From: Planctomycetaceae bacterium
GTDB taxonomy: Bacteria; Planctomycetota; Planctomycetia; Planctomycetales; Planctomycetaceae
Assembly (NCBI GenBank): GCA_023258825.1
Contig: JALQWE010000178.1
Location: 1-7,266, forward strand
DNA length: 7,266 nt
Direction: 5' to 3'
Shown: positions 1 to 5,372 of the stretch, one piece after another
Layout: each line of letters starts with the position of its first letter
How positions within the stretch are numbered: position 1 is the stretch's first letter
Translations under genes and position numbers: made by a program
Notes under the pieces: generated by a model
The model's input: the letters and a program-made list of their open reading frames with translations, nothing else
Database searches by the model: none
Told to the model about the DNA's origin: nothing

Positions 1-263
1 TGAACACCGTTTCGACATCCCAGCCTCGCTCTTCCTGAATTCTTGCGACTTGTCGACGGTCTGTCACGCCGGCCCACGTGCTCCGGAACCCGCCCTCTTC
101 CACACTCACCGCGCAGTCAATCCGCTGGCCCCCGCAGAACCTGCTCTTTTTCCACTCCCCGGCTCTGGAAGTCCCGCGAAACCTCCGCTACCCTGAATCA
201 ACACGCCGTGTCGTGTCAGCACGTGCCTCCACTCCGCCGCCCACCAGTCGGAAAGCTTCGCCC
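1..263. other. Upstream region without a recognisable gene
   Basis: This stretch lies upstream of the DapA-family gene. It is open in the frame of that gene from position 78, but the translation is rich in Pro, Ser and Arg and shows no motif, and the DapA family starts close to codon 264. I see no convincing promoter. TACCCT at 189-194 fits a loose -10 pattern but has no good -35 partner. Two small palindromes are present: ACACG-C-CGTGT at 201-211 and GCACGTGC at 219-226. They lie close enough to the gene to be operator-like, but nothing else supports that. The end of an upstream gene could lie just outside the window. Confidence 0.5.
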
Positions 264-1187
264 ATGTCCCAGCCCCCGTTTCGCGGTGTCTGCGCTTCGT
301 CTGTCACACCCTTCCACCCCGACGGACGACTCTGGCTCGAACGGCTCAAGCCCCACATCGACTGGCTGATCAGCGAACAGGTCGATGCCATCTCTCCGCT
401 CGGCAGCTCCGGTGAATTTCCGGCACTCGAATGCGAAGATCGCAAACGAGTCCTCGCGGCCGCTATCGAAGCTGTTGACGGCCGAGTCCCCGTGGTCGCC
501 GGAACGCATGACTACTCCACCGCACGCACCATCGATCTCTCGAAATTCGCCGCAGCCCACGGTGCCTCCGCGTTGCTGATCGTCCCCCCGTATTACATGG
601 CCCCCACACCCGCACAGGTCATGGATCACTATCGCCGCATCGCAGAATCCGTCTCCATTCCGATCCTCGTCTACCACAACATCCCCCTGACCTCAGTCGA
701 CCTGACAACAGACCACCTGCTGCAGCTGTTCTCCGAACAGGCCATCGCCGGCGTCAAAATGTCCAATGCCGAACCAGATCGTCAGTGCCAGTTGCTGCAG
801 GCCACCGAAGGCCGGTTCGCGGTCTACTCCGGTATCGACACCGCCGCCTTCGAAGGACTCTGCCACGGTGCCCATGGCTGGATCTCCGGTATCCCCAGCA
901 CCGTTCCCCGCCCCGCTCGACGCCTCTACGAACTGATTGCCATCGAAGGCAATCTGCCGGAAGCCCGAGAACTCTGGACACTCCTCGCACCACTCATGCG
1001 ACTGCAGTTCCAGGCCTACCACTCACGCGGCGAAGGCGCGCACTGGTTCAGCACCATGAAAGCTGCGCTGAACATGATCGGCCCTCCTGTCGGGGACCCG
1101 CAAGCGCCCATCGCCCCGCTGCCCCCGGCACACCGGGACACGCTGGCCACGCTGCTCCGCAACCTCGGCTACACCATCAACACCTGA
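264..1187 (+). CDS. DapA/NanA-superfamily lyase or aldolase (class I, Schiff-base TIM barrel)
   Basis: The product has 307 residues, the normal length for the dihydrodipicolinate synthase / N-acetylneuraminate lyase family. These cytoplasmic TIM-barrel enzymes make or break C-C bonds of pyruvate-type substrates through a lysine Schiff base. Visible motifs, in order, are the substrate-carboxylate loop GSSGE (47-51), PPYY (108-111), YHNIP (137-141), and the Schiff-base lysine K165 in GVKMSN. The C-terminal KAALNMIG segment (266-273) is also typical. The ATG at 264 is chosen because family similarity begins about seven residues later and GGAAAG lies about eight bases upstream; the in-frame extension back to 78 shows no family features. 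The arginine that follows the YNVP motif in true dihydrodipicolinate synthase is absent (PLTSVDL here), so a lysine-biosynthetic role is unlikely. The substrate is probably a sugar acid or other 2-keto acid but cannot be named. In the motif, Tyr precedes His-Asn rather than Asn directly, which shifts the usual catalytic tyrosine by one residue. The gene converges on the deacetylase gene with 15 bases between stops. Confidence 0.92.
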   Translation: MSQPPFRGVCASSVTPFHPDGRLWLERLKPHIDWLISEQVDAISPLGSSGEFPALECEDRKRVLAAAIEAVDGRVPVVAGTHDYSTARTIDLSKFAAAHGASALLIVPPYYMAPTPAQVMDHYRRIAESVSIPILVYHNIPLTSVDLTTDHLLQLFSEQAIAGVKMSNAEPDRQCQLLQATEGRFAVYSGIDTAAFEGLCHGAHGWISGIPSTVPRPARRLYELIAIEGNLPEARELWTLLAPLMRLQFQAYHSRGEGAHWFSTMKAALNMIGPPVGDPQAPIAPLPPAHRDTLATLLRNLGYTINT

Positions 1188-1191
1188 CCCG

Positions 1192-1212
1192 ATCCCTACT
1201 TCCTACTCACTC
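1192..1212 (-). repeat. Decayed TAGAGAG heptamer array at the deacetylase stop codon
   Basis: Read on the minus strand, three heptamer-sized units can be made out: GAGTGAG (1206-1212), TAGGAAG (1199-1205) and TAGGGAT (1192-1198). The deacetylase stop codon is the TAG that opens the second unit. That is the same phase as in the two clear arrays at 2079-2113 and 2825-2880. Alone it would not count as a repeat; the shared phase with the other two is what supports it. It fills most of the 15-base gap between the convergent stops. Confidence 0.5.
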
Positions 1213-2066
1213 TTCCCCGCGGCCAATGCAGCCTTGCGCGCGTCGATGATTGCTGTGGCATTTTCCGGCCATGCCGCCGGATCCACCCACTCCTGCAGAT
1301 CTCGCAAGGCAATCACCCGATATCCCTCCAGCTTCAGATACTTCAGGTACGCTTCGAAGTTCTGCTGACTGCTGCTGACCCAGTCATGCGCCGTATCCGG
1401 AACCCCGTGAAACTGCAGAATCGCCACCCGACCATCCCGCGCCTGCTCCGCAGCCCGAATCAAATCCGCCAATGCCCACTTCGGACGCGCATCTCCCGCT
1501 GACGGCAGCAGCAGGGGATGATCACTTCCCGGCTTCACCGCAAACCCTCGCCCCTCCTCATACGGATACTCCGGCGCACCGCCGCGACGCGCAAACAGAA
1601 TGCCGTGTCGCTTCAGCACGTCAAAGGCCGCTGGTGTCCATGCGTTGCCCGGCCACGCAAACGTCACCGGCTGCGGAATTCCATGCTCCCGACACCGCGC
1701 TGCAATCCCCTCCAGCTGCTCCGACAATCGACCCACCGTCTGATCCGTAATCCCCAGATGATCCCGCGTGTGATTGCCAATCTCAAACCCCGCGTCATGC
1801 AGCTCACGAATCTGCGACCACGTCATGTAATCCGCCTTGTTCGTCAGAAATGAAAACCCCTCCGTGATGAAGAACGTCGCACCGAACCCCGCCTCGCGAA
1901 GGATCGGCCGCACATTCCCGTGCAGGGACGCCACCGAATCATCAAACGTCAGCACCACCAGCTTGTCCGGAATCGGCTTCCGCACAGCCCCCGCAGGCCT
2001 CGGCTCATCCGCAACCACCCAGCCACTCACCAGCCACAGCACCAACAACCCACACAAACCTCGCAT
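1203..2066 (-). CDS. Secreted polysaccharide deacetylase (NodB homology domain, CE4-like)
   Basis: The product has 287 residues. An N-terminal hydrophobic segment (about 5-18) followed by VVA-DEP suggests a signal peptide cleaved near residue 19, so the enzyme should act outside the cytoplasmic membrane. The NodB fold motifs are in order: LTFDDS (39-44), with D42 as probable catalytic base and D43 as metal ligand; the metal-binding pair H99 and H103 in GNHTRDH; FAWPGN (137-141), the counterpart of the RxPxG motif but without the arginine; and LQFHG (218-221), carrying the late conserved histidine. The family removes N- or O-acetyl groups from chitin-like glycans or peptidoglycan with a divalent metal. 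The substrate cannot be read from the sequence. A GTG at 2069 lies immediately upstream of the ATG at 2066; I prefer the ATG because AGAGG sits six bases before it. The gene follows the PAP2 phosphatase by 37 bases, nearly all heptamer repeat, and is probably co-transcribed. Its C-terminus (KSE, then TAG) falls in decayed heptamer sequence. Confidence 0.92.
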   Translation of the reverse strand: MRGLCGLLVLWLVSGWVVADEPRPAGAVRKPIPDKLVVLTFDDSVASLHGNVRPILREAGFGATFFITEGFSFLTNKADYMTWSQIRELHDAGFEIGNHTRDHLGITDQTVGRLSEQLEGIAARCREHGIPQPVTFAWPGNAWTPAAFDVLKRHGILFARRGGAPEYPYEEGRGFAVKPGSDHPLLLPSAGDARPKWALADLIRAAEQARDGRVAILQFHGVPDTAHDWVSSSQQNFEAYLKYLKLEGYRVIALRDLQEWVDPAAWPENATAIIDARKAALAAGKSE

Positions 2067-2072
2067 CACACA

Positions 2073-2077
2073 CCTCT
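2073..2077 (-). promoter_or_regulatory. Ribosome binding site of the deacetylase gene
   Basis: AGAGG on the minus strand lies six bases before the ATG at 2066 and favours that start over the GTG at 2069. It directly abuts the last heptamer of the array at 2079-2113 and looks like a further degenerate unit (AAGAGGT). The purine-rich repeat may therefore have supplied the ribosome binding site. Confidence 0.6.
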
Positions 2078-2078
2078 T

Positions 2079-2113
2079 CTGTCTACTCTCTACTCTCTAT
2101 CTTCTACTCTCTA
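2079..2113 (-). repeat. Tandem heptamer array, 5 units, consensus TAGAGAG
   Basis: Five contiguous 7-base units are read on the minus strand from 2113 down to 2079. Units 1, 3 and 4 are exactly TAGAGAG, unit 2 is TAGAAGA and unit 5 is TAGACAG. The PAP2 stop codon (2106-2104) is the TAG opening unit 2, so unit 1 encodes the end of the protein (Arg-Glu). Because 7 is not a multiple of 3, successive units place TAG in all three minus-strand reading frames. The plus strand of the perfect repeat (CTCTCTA) contains no stop in any frame and reads as Ser/Leu/Thr/Tyr-rich nonsense. The array fills most of the gap between the two genes. Confidence 0.93.
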
Positions 2114-2781
2114 TTCACCGCTCCCTCCGCAACTCGCTGTCGCACACGAAACGCGCCCCAGGTCCAAAGCAAACCCAGAGCCCAGCCGCCCAGAACATCG
2201 GTCGGATAATGCACCCCCATGCACACGCGACTCACCCCAATCAACAGCGATAACCACAGAGGATACCAGGAAAACAGACGCTGCAGATGACGATCCCGTG
2301 TCCTTGTGGAAAGCACGAGGCCGATCGTCACAAACACCACCACCGACATCATCGCGTGCGCACTTGGAAAACTCGTCGATCCCTCCACAAGACTCAGATG
2401 AGGCACAATGGCTGGTCGCTCCCGCTGCACCAGCGACTTCAGAGACAAATTCAGAAAGAAGCCCCCGAACACCGTCACCACAAAAAACCAGAAGGTCTCC
2501 CGACTGAGCTCCAGCAGGGCGAAAATCGAGAAACAAACACTCACCATAATCACCACCGCGTAACCACCGAGGGCCGTAAAATCCCGCATCGATTCTTCCA
2601 AAATCGGCGGGCCAATCATTCGATCCGGCCGCGTCTCACTTCGCAGACTCAGAATCATCTGCGACTCCAACCGCCCCACTCCCCCCGGTCCCGGACTGTC
2701 CACCATCACAAAAATCAATGACGCCAGCATCACCAGCGCCAGAGCCCATGGGACCAACTTCAGCAACGGCGGATGAATCAT
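2104..2781 (-). CDS. PAP2-superfamily membrane phosphatase (lipid phosphatase)
   Basis: This 225-residue integral membrane protein has the complete three-part active site of the type 2 phosphatidic acid phosphatase family: K115-x6-R122-P123, P139-S-A-H142, and S184-R185-x5-H191-x3-D195. H191 is the expected nucleophile and H142 the general acid. Hydrophobic segments lie near 8-27, 72-92, 96-114, 143-158, 173-183 and 196-212, giving about six membrane spans with the active site at the membrane face. Known members dephosphorylate undecaprenyl pyrophosphate, phosphatidylglycerol phosphate or phosphatidic acid. Which substrate is used here is not visible; undecaprenyl pyrophosphate recycling would fit the neighbouring glycan deacetylase, but that is inference. 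The ATG at 2781 has a strong GGAGG nine bases upstream. The gene is 89 bases downstream of rarA and 37 bases upstream of the deacetylase gene. The last two sense codons and the stop (AGA GAG TAG) are made of heptamer repeat. Confidence 0.94.
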   Translation of the reverse strand: MIHPPLLKLVPWALALVMLASLIFVMVDSPGPGGVGRLESQMILSLRSETRPDRMIGPPILEESMRDFTALGGYAVVIMVSVCFSIFALLELSRETFWFFVVTVFGGFFLNLSLKSLVQRERPAIVPHLSLVEGSTSFPSAHAMMSVVVFVTIGLVLSTRTRDRHLQRLFSWYPLWLSLLIGVSRVCMGVHYPTDVLGGWALGLLWTWGAFRVRQRVAEGAVNRE

Positions 2782-2790
2782 CGCTGCCCA

Positions 2791-2795
2791 CCTCC
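2791..2795 (-). promoter_or_regulatory. Ribosome binding site of the PAP2 phosphatase gene
   Basis: GGAGG on the minus strand lies nine bases before the ATG at 2781. It is the best Shine-Dalgarno match in the window and fixes the start of the phosphatase gene. Confidence 0.75.
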
Positions 2796-2824
2796 AATTC
2801 CCTGAACCTCACACACCATCCCGC

Positions 2825-2880
2825 CACTCTACTTTCTACTCTCCACCCTCTACTCTCGACCCTGTACCCACTACTCTCTA
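2825..2880 (-). repeat. Tandem heptamer array, 8 units, degenerate TAGAGAG
   Basis: Eight contiguous 7-base units are read on the minus strand from 2880 down to 2825. Unit 1 is a perfect TAGAGAG. Units 2, 5, 7 and 8 keep the leading TAG (for example TAGAGGG and TAGAAAG). Units 3, 4 and 6 have lost it (TACAGGG, TCGAGAG, TGGAGAG). The rarA stop codon is the TAG opening unit 2, the same phase as in the array at 2079-2113. Units 5 and 8 provide further TAG codons in the rarA frame. The array occupies over half of the rarA-PAP2 gap. It is more decayed than the 2079-2113 array, which suggests a different age or less recent slippage. Confidence 0.9.
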
Positions 2881-4184
2881 CCCTTCCTCGCCCGCAGCTC
2901 CTGCAGACGCTGACGAAACTCCGACTCACGCCCCCGATCCACAGGCTGATAATACTCCCGCTCCACACCCAGATAGTCCTGCGAAACCCAGCCATCCGCG
3001 GCATCATGCGCATACTGATACCCCACACCATGCCCCAGCCGTGCAGCCCCGGCGTAGTGCCCGTCCCGCAAATGCATCGGCACCGGCAGGACGGAATTCT
3101 GACGCACGTCCGCCAGCGCCGCATCAATCGCAGCATACGCCGCATTCGACTTGGGACAACACGCCAGATAGGTTGTGGCCTGCGCCAGATTGATCCGACA
3201 CTCCGGCATCCCGATGGTCTCCGTCGCCTGATACGCCGCCATCGCCAGCGGCAATCCCAGCGGATCCGCATTCCCAATATCCTCCGACGCCGCAATCACC
3301 AGTCGCCGCGCGATAAACCGCGGATCCTCACCCGATTCCAGCATCCGCGCCAGCCAGTACAAGGCCGCATCCGGATCACTGCCGCGAATGCTTTTGATAA
3401 ACGCGCTGGCCACGTCATAGTGATCATCACCGCCCGGATCGAATCGCACCACCCGCCGCTGCAGCGACTCTTCCGCCACACCACGATCCACCAGCTTCGT
3501 CGTGCGCGACACGGACAGCACAGCAATCTCCAGAGCCGTCAGGACTCGCCGACCATCCCCATCGCACAACGTCGCCAGAAACTCCAGCGCCTCGTCCGTG
3601 ACCTGCACCTGAAACTCCGCCAGCCCCCGACGACCATCCTTCAGCGCCCGTTTCATCAACCCCGTCAGATCCTCCTTCGTCAACTCCCGAAACTCAAACA
3701 CCTGACTGCGACTGATCAACGGCGCCACCAGTGAAAAAAACGGATTCGCCGTGGTCGCCCCGATCAGTGAAATCGTTCCATTCTCCACGTCCGGCAGCAG
3801 AATGTCCTGCTGACTGCGACTGAACCGATGCAACTCATCAATGAACAGCACCGTCTGCACGCCATCGGCTGCCAGTCGATCGGCCGCCGACTTCAACACC
3901 TCACGCACCTCACGCACTCCGGCCGTCGTTGCATTCAAACGCTCAAAATGACGCCGTGTCTGACGCGCAATGAGTTCAGCCAGAGTCGTCTTGCCGGTGC
4001 CTGGCGGGCCGTAAAACACCATCGAACCAATGCGGTCCGCATCCAGCATCCGTCGCAACAGCTTGCCTTCCCCCAGAATATGCTGCTGCCCACTGAACTC
4101 AGCCAGCGTCACTGGACGCATCCGCGCCGCCAATGGCCTGGCATTCTCCCGGTTCTTCTGTTCCGACGCCGCAAAAAGATTCAT
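2871..4184 (-). CDS. rarA: Replication-associated recombination protein A (RarA/MgsA AAA+ ATPase)
   Basis: This 437-residue protein matches RarA (MgsA; related to eukaryotic WRNIP1/Mgs1) along its whole length. RarA is a cytoplasmic clamp-loader-like ATPase that acts at stalled replication forks and gaps. The family opening RPLAARMRP is at 16-24, followed by GQQH (32-35). Walker A GPPGTGKTT is at 59-67, Walker B LFIDELHRF at 113-121, sensor 1 GATTANP at 142-148, the arginine finger in ISRSQ near R159, and sensor 2 GDGRR at 209-213. The C-terminal tetramerisation and DNA-interaction region includes SIRGSDPDAALYWLARM (265-281), ASEDIGNADP (299-308) and CPKSNAAY (343-350). An in-frame GTG at 4205 would add seven residues, but the ATG at 4184 is preferred: GGGGGAAG lies six bases upstream and the family normally begins close to this point. 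It appears to lead the minus-strand set. Its last codons, AGA GAG TAG, are heptamer repeat. Confidence 0.97.
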   Translation of the reverse strand: MNLFAASEQKNRENARPLAARMRPVTLAEFSGQQHILGEGKLLRRMLDADRIGSMVFYGPPGTGKTTLAELIARQTRRHFERLNATTAGVREVREVLKSAADRLAADGVQTVLFIDELHRFSRSQQDILLPDVENGTISLIGATTANPFFSLVAPLISRSQVFEFRELTKEDLTGLMKRALKDGRRGLAEFQVQVTDEALEFLATLCDGDGRRVLTALEIAVLSVSRTTKLVDRGVAEESLQRRVVRFDPGGDDHYDVASAFIKSIRGSDPDAALYWLARMLESGEDPRFIARRLVIAASEDIGNADPLGLPLAMAAYQATETIGMPECRINLAQATTYLACCPKSNAAYAAIDAALADVRQNSVLPVPMHLRDGHYAGAARLGHGVGYQYAHDAADGWVSQDYLGVEREYYQPVDRGRESEFRQRLQELRARKGRE

Positions 4185-4190
4185 CACACA

Positions 4191-4198
4191 CTTCCCCC
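4191..4198 (-). promoter_or_regulatory. Purine-rich ribosome binding site of rarA
   Basis: GGGGGAAG on the minus strand lies six bases before the ATG at 4184 and decides the start against the GTG at 4205. The spacer and start, GTGTGTGATG, are identical to those of the deacetylase gene. Confidence 0.5.
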
Positions 4199-4294
4199 GA
4201 CTCACCCTGCACCACGCACACAGCCACGGCCCGCACCCGATCCGAGACTGTCGTCAACGCGTCATTCTCTCCAGCAAATCCGTGAATGTCACCC

Positions 4295-4306
4295 GACTCC
4301 CGAGTC
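4295..4306. repeat. Perfect 12-base palindrome GACTCCCGAGTC
   Basis: The two half-sites GACTC and GAGTC flank a central CC, about 110 bases upstream of the rarA start, with a run of seven A a few bases to the right. On the plus strand it is followed by A rather than T, and on the minus strand the T run comes before it, so it does not look like an intrinsic terminator. A dimeric regulator site is possible. A 12-base palindrome may also be chance in GC-rich DNA. Confidence 0.3.
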
Positions 4307-4393
4307 ATCCCGAAAAAAAGGCGTCCGCCACCGTTTCGCCATCCCAGACCGCAACTCCCGCCTGACCGTGGAAAAGCACGCGGGGAATCGTTC

Positions 4394-4451
4394 GGCTCAG
4401 AGGGAACTTCGCCCTCCCAGTGCGCACGCGGCTTAGGTGGAACCTCACTCC
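4394..4451 (-). repeat. Pair of imperfect direct repeats (intergenic dispersed-repeat-like)
   Basis: Copy 1 is at 4394-4417 and copy 2 at 4430-4451; starts are 36 bases apart. About 17 of 22 aligned bases agree, with a 2-base gap. Both begin GGCTyAG, contain GGAAC and end CTCC. On the minus strand they translate in the same frame to EVPPKP and EVPSEP, twelve residues apart. From memory, intergenic repeats translating to GEAPAEP-like peptides are widespread in Planctomycetota genomes; I cannot search to confirm it. Copy 1 can fold as GAGGG-AACTTCG-CCCTC. No open reading frame with other protein-like features surrounds it, so I call it a dispersed intergenic repeat, not a gene. Confidence 0.6.
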
Positions 4452-4700
4452 TTCGTGGCAAACGACCACCCGGGTCCCCCTGAACGATTCGCCGATTCCG
4501 GCCGCAAACGGCCAAAAACGTGAATGTTTTGCCCCGAGACTGTTCCCAGAGGCAGGAAATTCTGACTGGACAACACCATTTTGGCCGATCAAGACTGCCG
4601 TGAGTTTCGCTCGGCGGTAGCATCTTTGATGTGAATCCCCCGCAATGCCCAGCCTGGGCCGCGGAATCTGTGATATCCCCAAAGTTCTGGCTGCTTGCAC

Positions 4701-4709
4701 AGAAGGTGG
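4701..4709 (+). promoter_or_regulatory. Ribosome binding site of the ferredoxin gene
   Basis: AGAAGGTGG lies seven bases before the ATG at 4717. It selects that codon over the upstream in-frame ATG at 4645 and the internal ATG at 4729. Confidence 0.55.
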
Positions 4710-4716
4710 CAGTTCG

Positions 4717-5337
4717 ATGACGATTTCCATGACCGAATACTTCCGGACCAGAAAATCTGACCGGAAAAAGGAAACTCGCTACATCAACGTGATCAACAAG
4801 GACAACTGCACGTCGTGCAATTCGTGCGCGACGGTTTGTCCAGTCGACTGCATCTACGAAGTGGTCAGCCCGATCCCGTCCCAAAGCTACCACCAGATCG
4901 ACACCAGCCGTTGCATCGGCTGTCAGATGTGCTACCGCTCACCGAACGACAGCAATGAGTTCTATCAGCTGACGATCTGTCCGTGGAACGCCATCGACAT
5001 GCTTCACAATCCCAACGTGAAGCCGGATGACCAGTCGCCACTGGCTCCCTACTACCGCGGCAACTCACAGAACCTGCCGTGGCCCAAACTGGAAGAGTAC
5101 GGCTACCAGCTGTTTCTGGATGGCGAAGTCTTCCTGCCGGCGTCCGAAAAAGACCTGCACCGCATCTTCCATCTGTTTCAGGAAGAAGCCTGGATGTACA
5201 GCGAAGCCGACAACGTCCGCATCGTCAGTGCAGACGTTCAGGAAGGCGAAGGCTATGTGCGTTTCCGTGCCACCGAAGAAGGGCGCGAACTGCTGGACTG
5301 CATGTACCGCGACTGGAAGCGGATTTTCATGGACTAA
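4717..5337 (+). CDS. Two-cluster [4Fe-4S] ferredoxin-like protein with an inserted loop and a C-terminal extension
   Basis: The product has 206 residues, soluble, with no signal peptide. The first cluster motif is standard: C31-x2-C34-x2-C37-x3-C41-P. The second is C66-x2-C69-x2-C72 and then 15 residues before C88-P, where ordinary bacterial ferredoxins have three. In two-cluster ferredoxins C41 would join cluster II and C88 would join cluster I, so eight ligands are present. C45 and C195 are extra. Residues 1-22 are polar and basic, and about 118 residues follow C88 with no motif I recognise (acidic stretches, WPKLEEYGYQLFLDGE at 122-137). The protein is thus roughly three times the size of a simple ferredoxin and may be an electron-transfer subunit with its own binding domain; its redox partner is not in the window. 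The ATG at 4717 is chosen for its ribosome binding site; the extension back to 4645 shows no motif. The metallopeptidase gene follows after 35 bases. Confidence 0.9.
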   Translation: MTISMTEYFRTRKSDRKKETRYINVINKDNCTSCNSCATVCPVDCIYEVVSPIPSQSYHQIDTSRCIGCQMCYRSPNDSNEFYQLTICPWNAIDMLHNPNVKPDDQSPLAPYYRGNSQNLPWPKLEEYGYQLFLDGEVFLPASEKDLHRIFHLFQEEAWMYSEADNVRIVSADVQEGEGYVRFRATEEGRELLDCMYRDWKRIFMD

Positions 5338-5372
5338 GGCGGTTGGGCAGTGATTTTAGGCGAGCTCGTTCC

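Larger units (their letters stand above)
4185..4716. other. 532-base divergent intergenic region between rarA and the ferredoxin gene
   Basis: No convincing gene lies here. The region should hold the promoters for rarA (minus) and the ferredoxin gene (plus). From left to right it contains the purine tract GGGGGAAG before rarA (4191-4198, minus), a 12-base perfect palindrome (4295-4306), a tract of seven A (4313-4319), a direct repeat pair (4394-4451), a GC-rich hairpin GGCCG-CAAA-CGGCC (4500-4513), a near-palindrome GCCCAG-C-CTGGGC (4647-4659), and the ferredoxin ribosome binding site. I could not identify a clean -35/-10 pair. TAGCAT at 4618-4623 is the best plus-strand -10 candidate but has no -35 match. 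Confidence 0.6.

Noticed and set aside
78..263. In-frame N-terminal extension of the DapA-family gene
   Set aside because: The translation is low-complexity Pro/Ser/Arg with no family similarity. A 307-residue product from the ATG at 264 has the normal family length.
1920..2507. Plus-strand open frames containing Ser-Thr-Leu-Tyr-Ser repeats
   Set aside because: The peptide is simply the translation of the reverse complement of the heptamer array; the rest is antisense to the PAP2 gene.
2079..2880. CRISPR-like interpretation of the repeats
   Set aside because: The units are contiguous 7-mers with no spacers.
2718..3734. 338-residue plus-strand open frame opposite rarA
   Set aside because: It lies antisense to a fully conserved RarA, has Arg/His/Gln-rich shadow composition, and reads through the heptamer array, whose plus strand carries few stops.
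4252..4257. TTGACG (minus strand) as -35 box of rarA
   Set aside because: At 16-18 bases downstream there is only GC-rich sequence, with no plausible -10 element.
4500..4513. Hairpin GGCCG-CAAA-CGGCC as an intrinsic terminator
   Set aside because: It is followed by A, not T, on the plus strand, and no T run follows it on the minus strand. No gene ends nearby.
4618..4623. TAGCAT as -10 box of the ferredoxin gene
   Set aside because: It is a reasonable TAnnnT match, but no -35 sequence lies at normal spacing, so it is not listed as a feature.
4645..4716. Earlier ATG for the ferredoxin gene
   Set aside because: The 24 added residues show no motif, and the ribosome binding site at 4701-4709 serves the ATG at 4717.
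4099..4893. 264-residue minus-strand open frame across the rarA-ferredoxin gap
   Set aside because: It overlaps both the rarA start and the ferredoxin coding region, has no domain, and has no protein-like pattern in the intergenic part.
5079..5372. Upstream part of the open frame containing the metallopeptidase
   Set aside because: It overlaps the ferredoxin gene in another frame; the signal peptide begins at the ATG at 5373.
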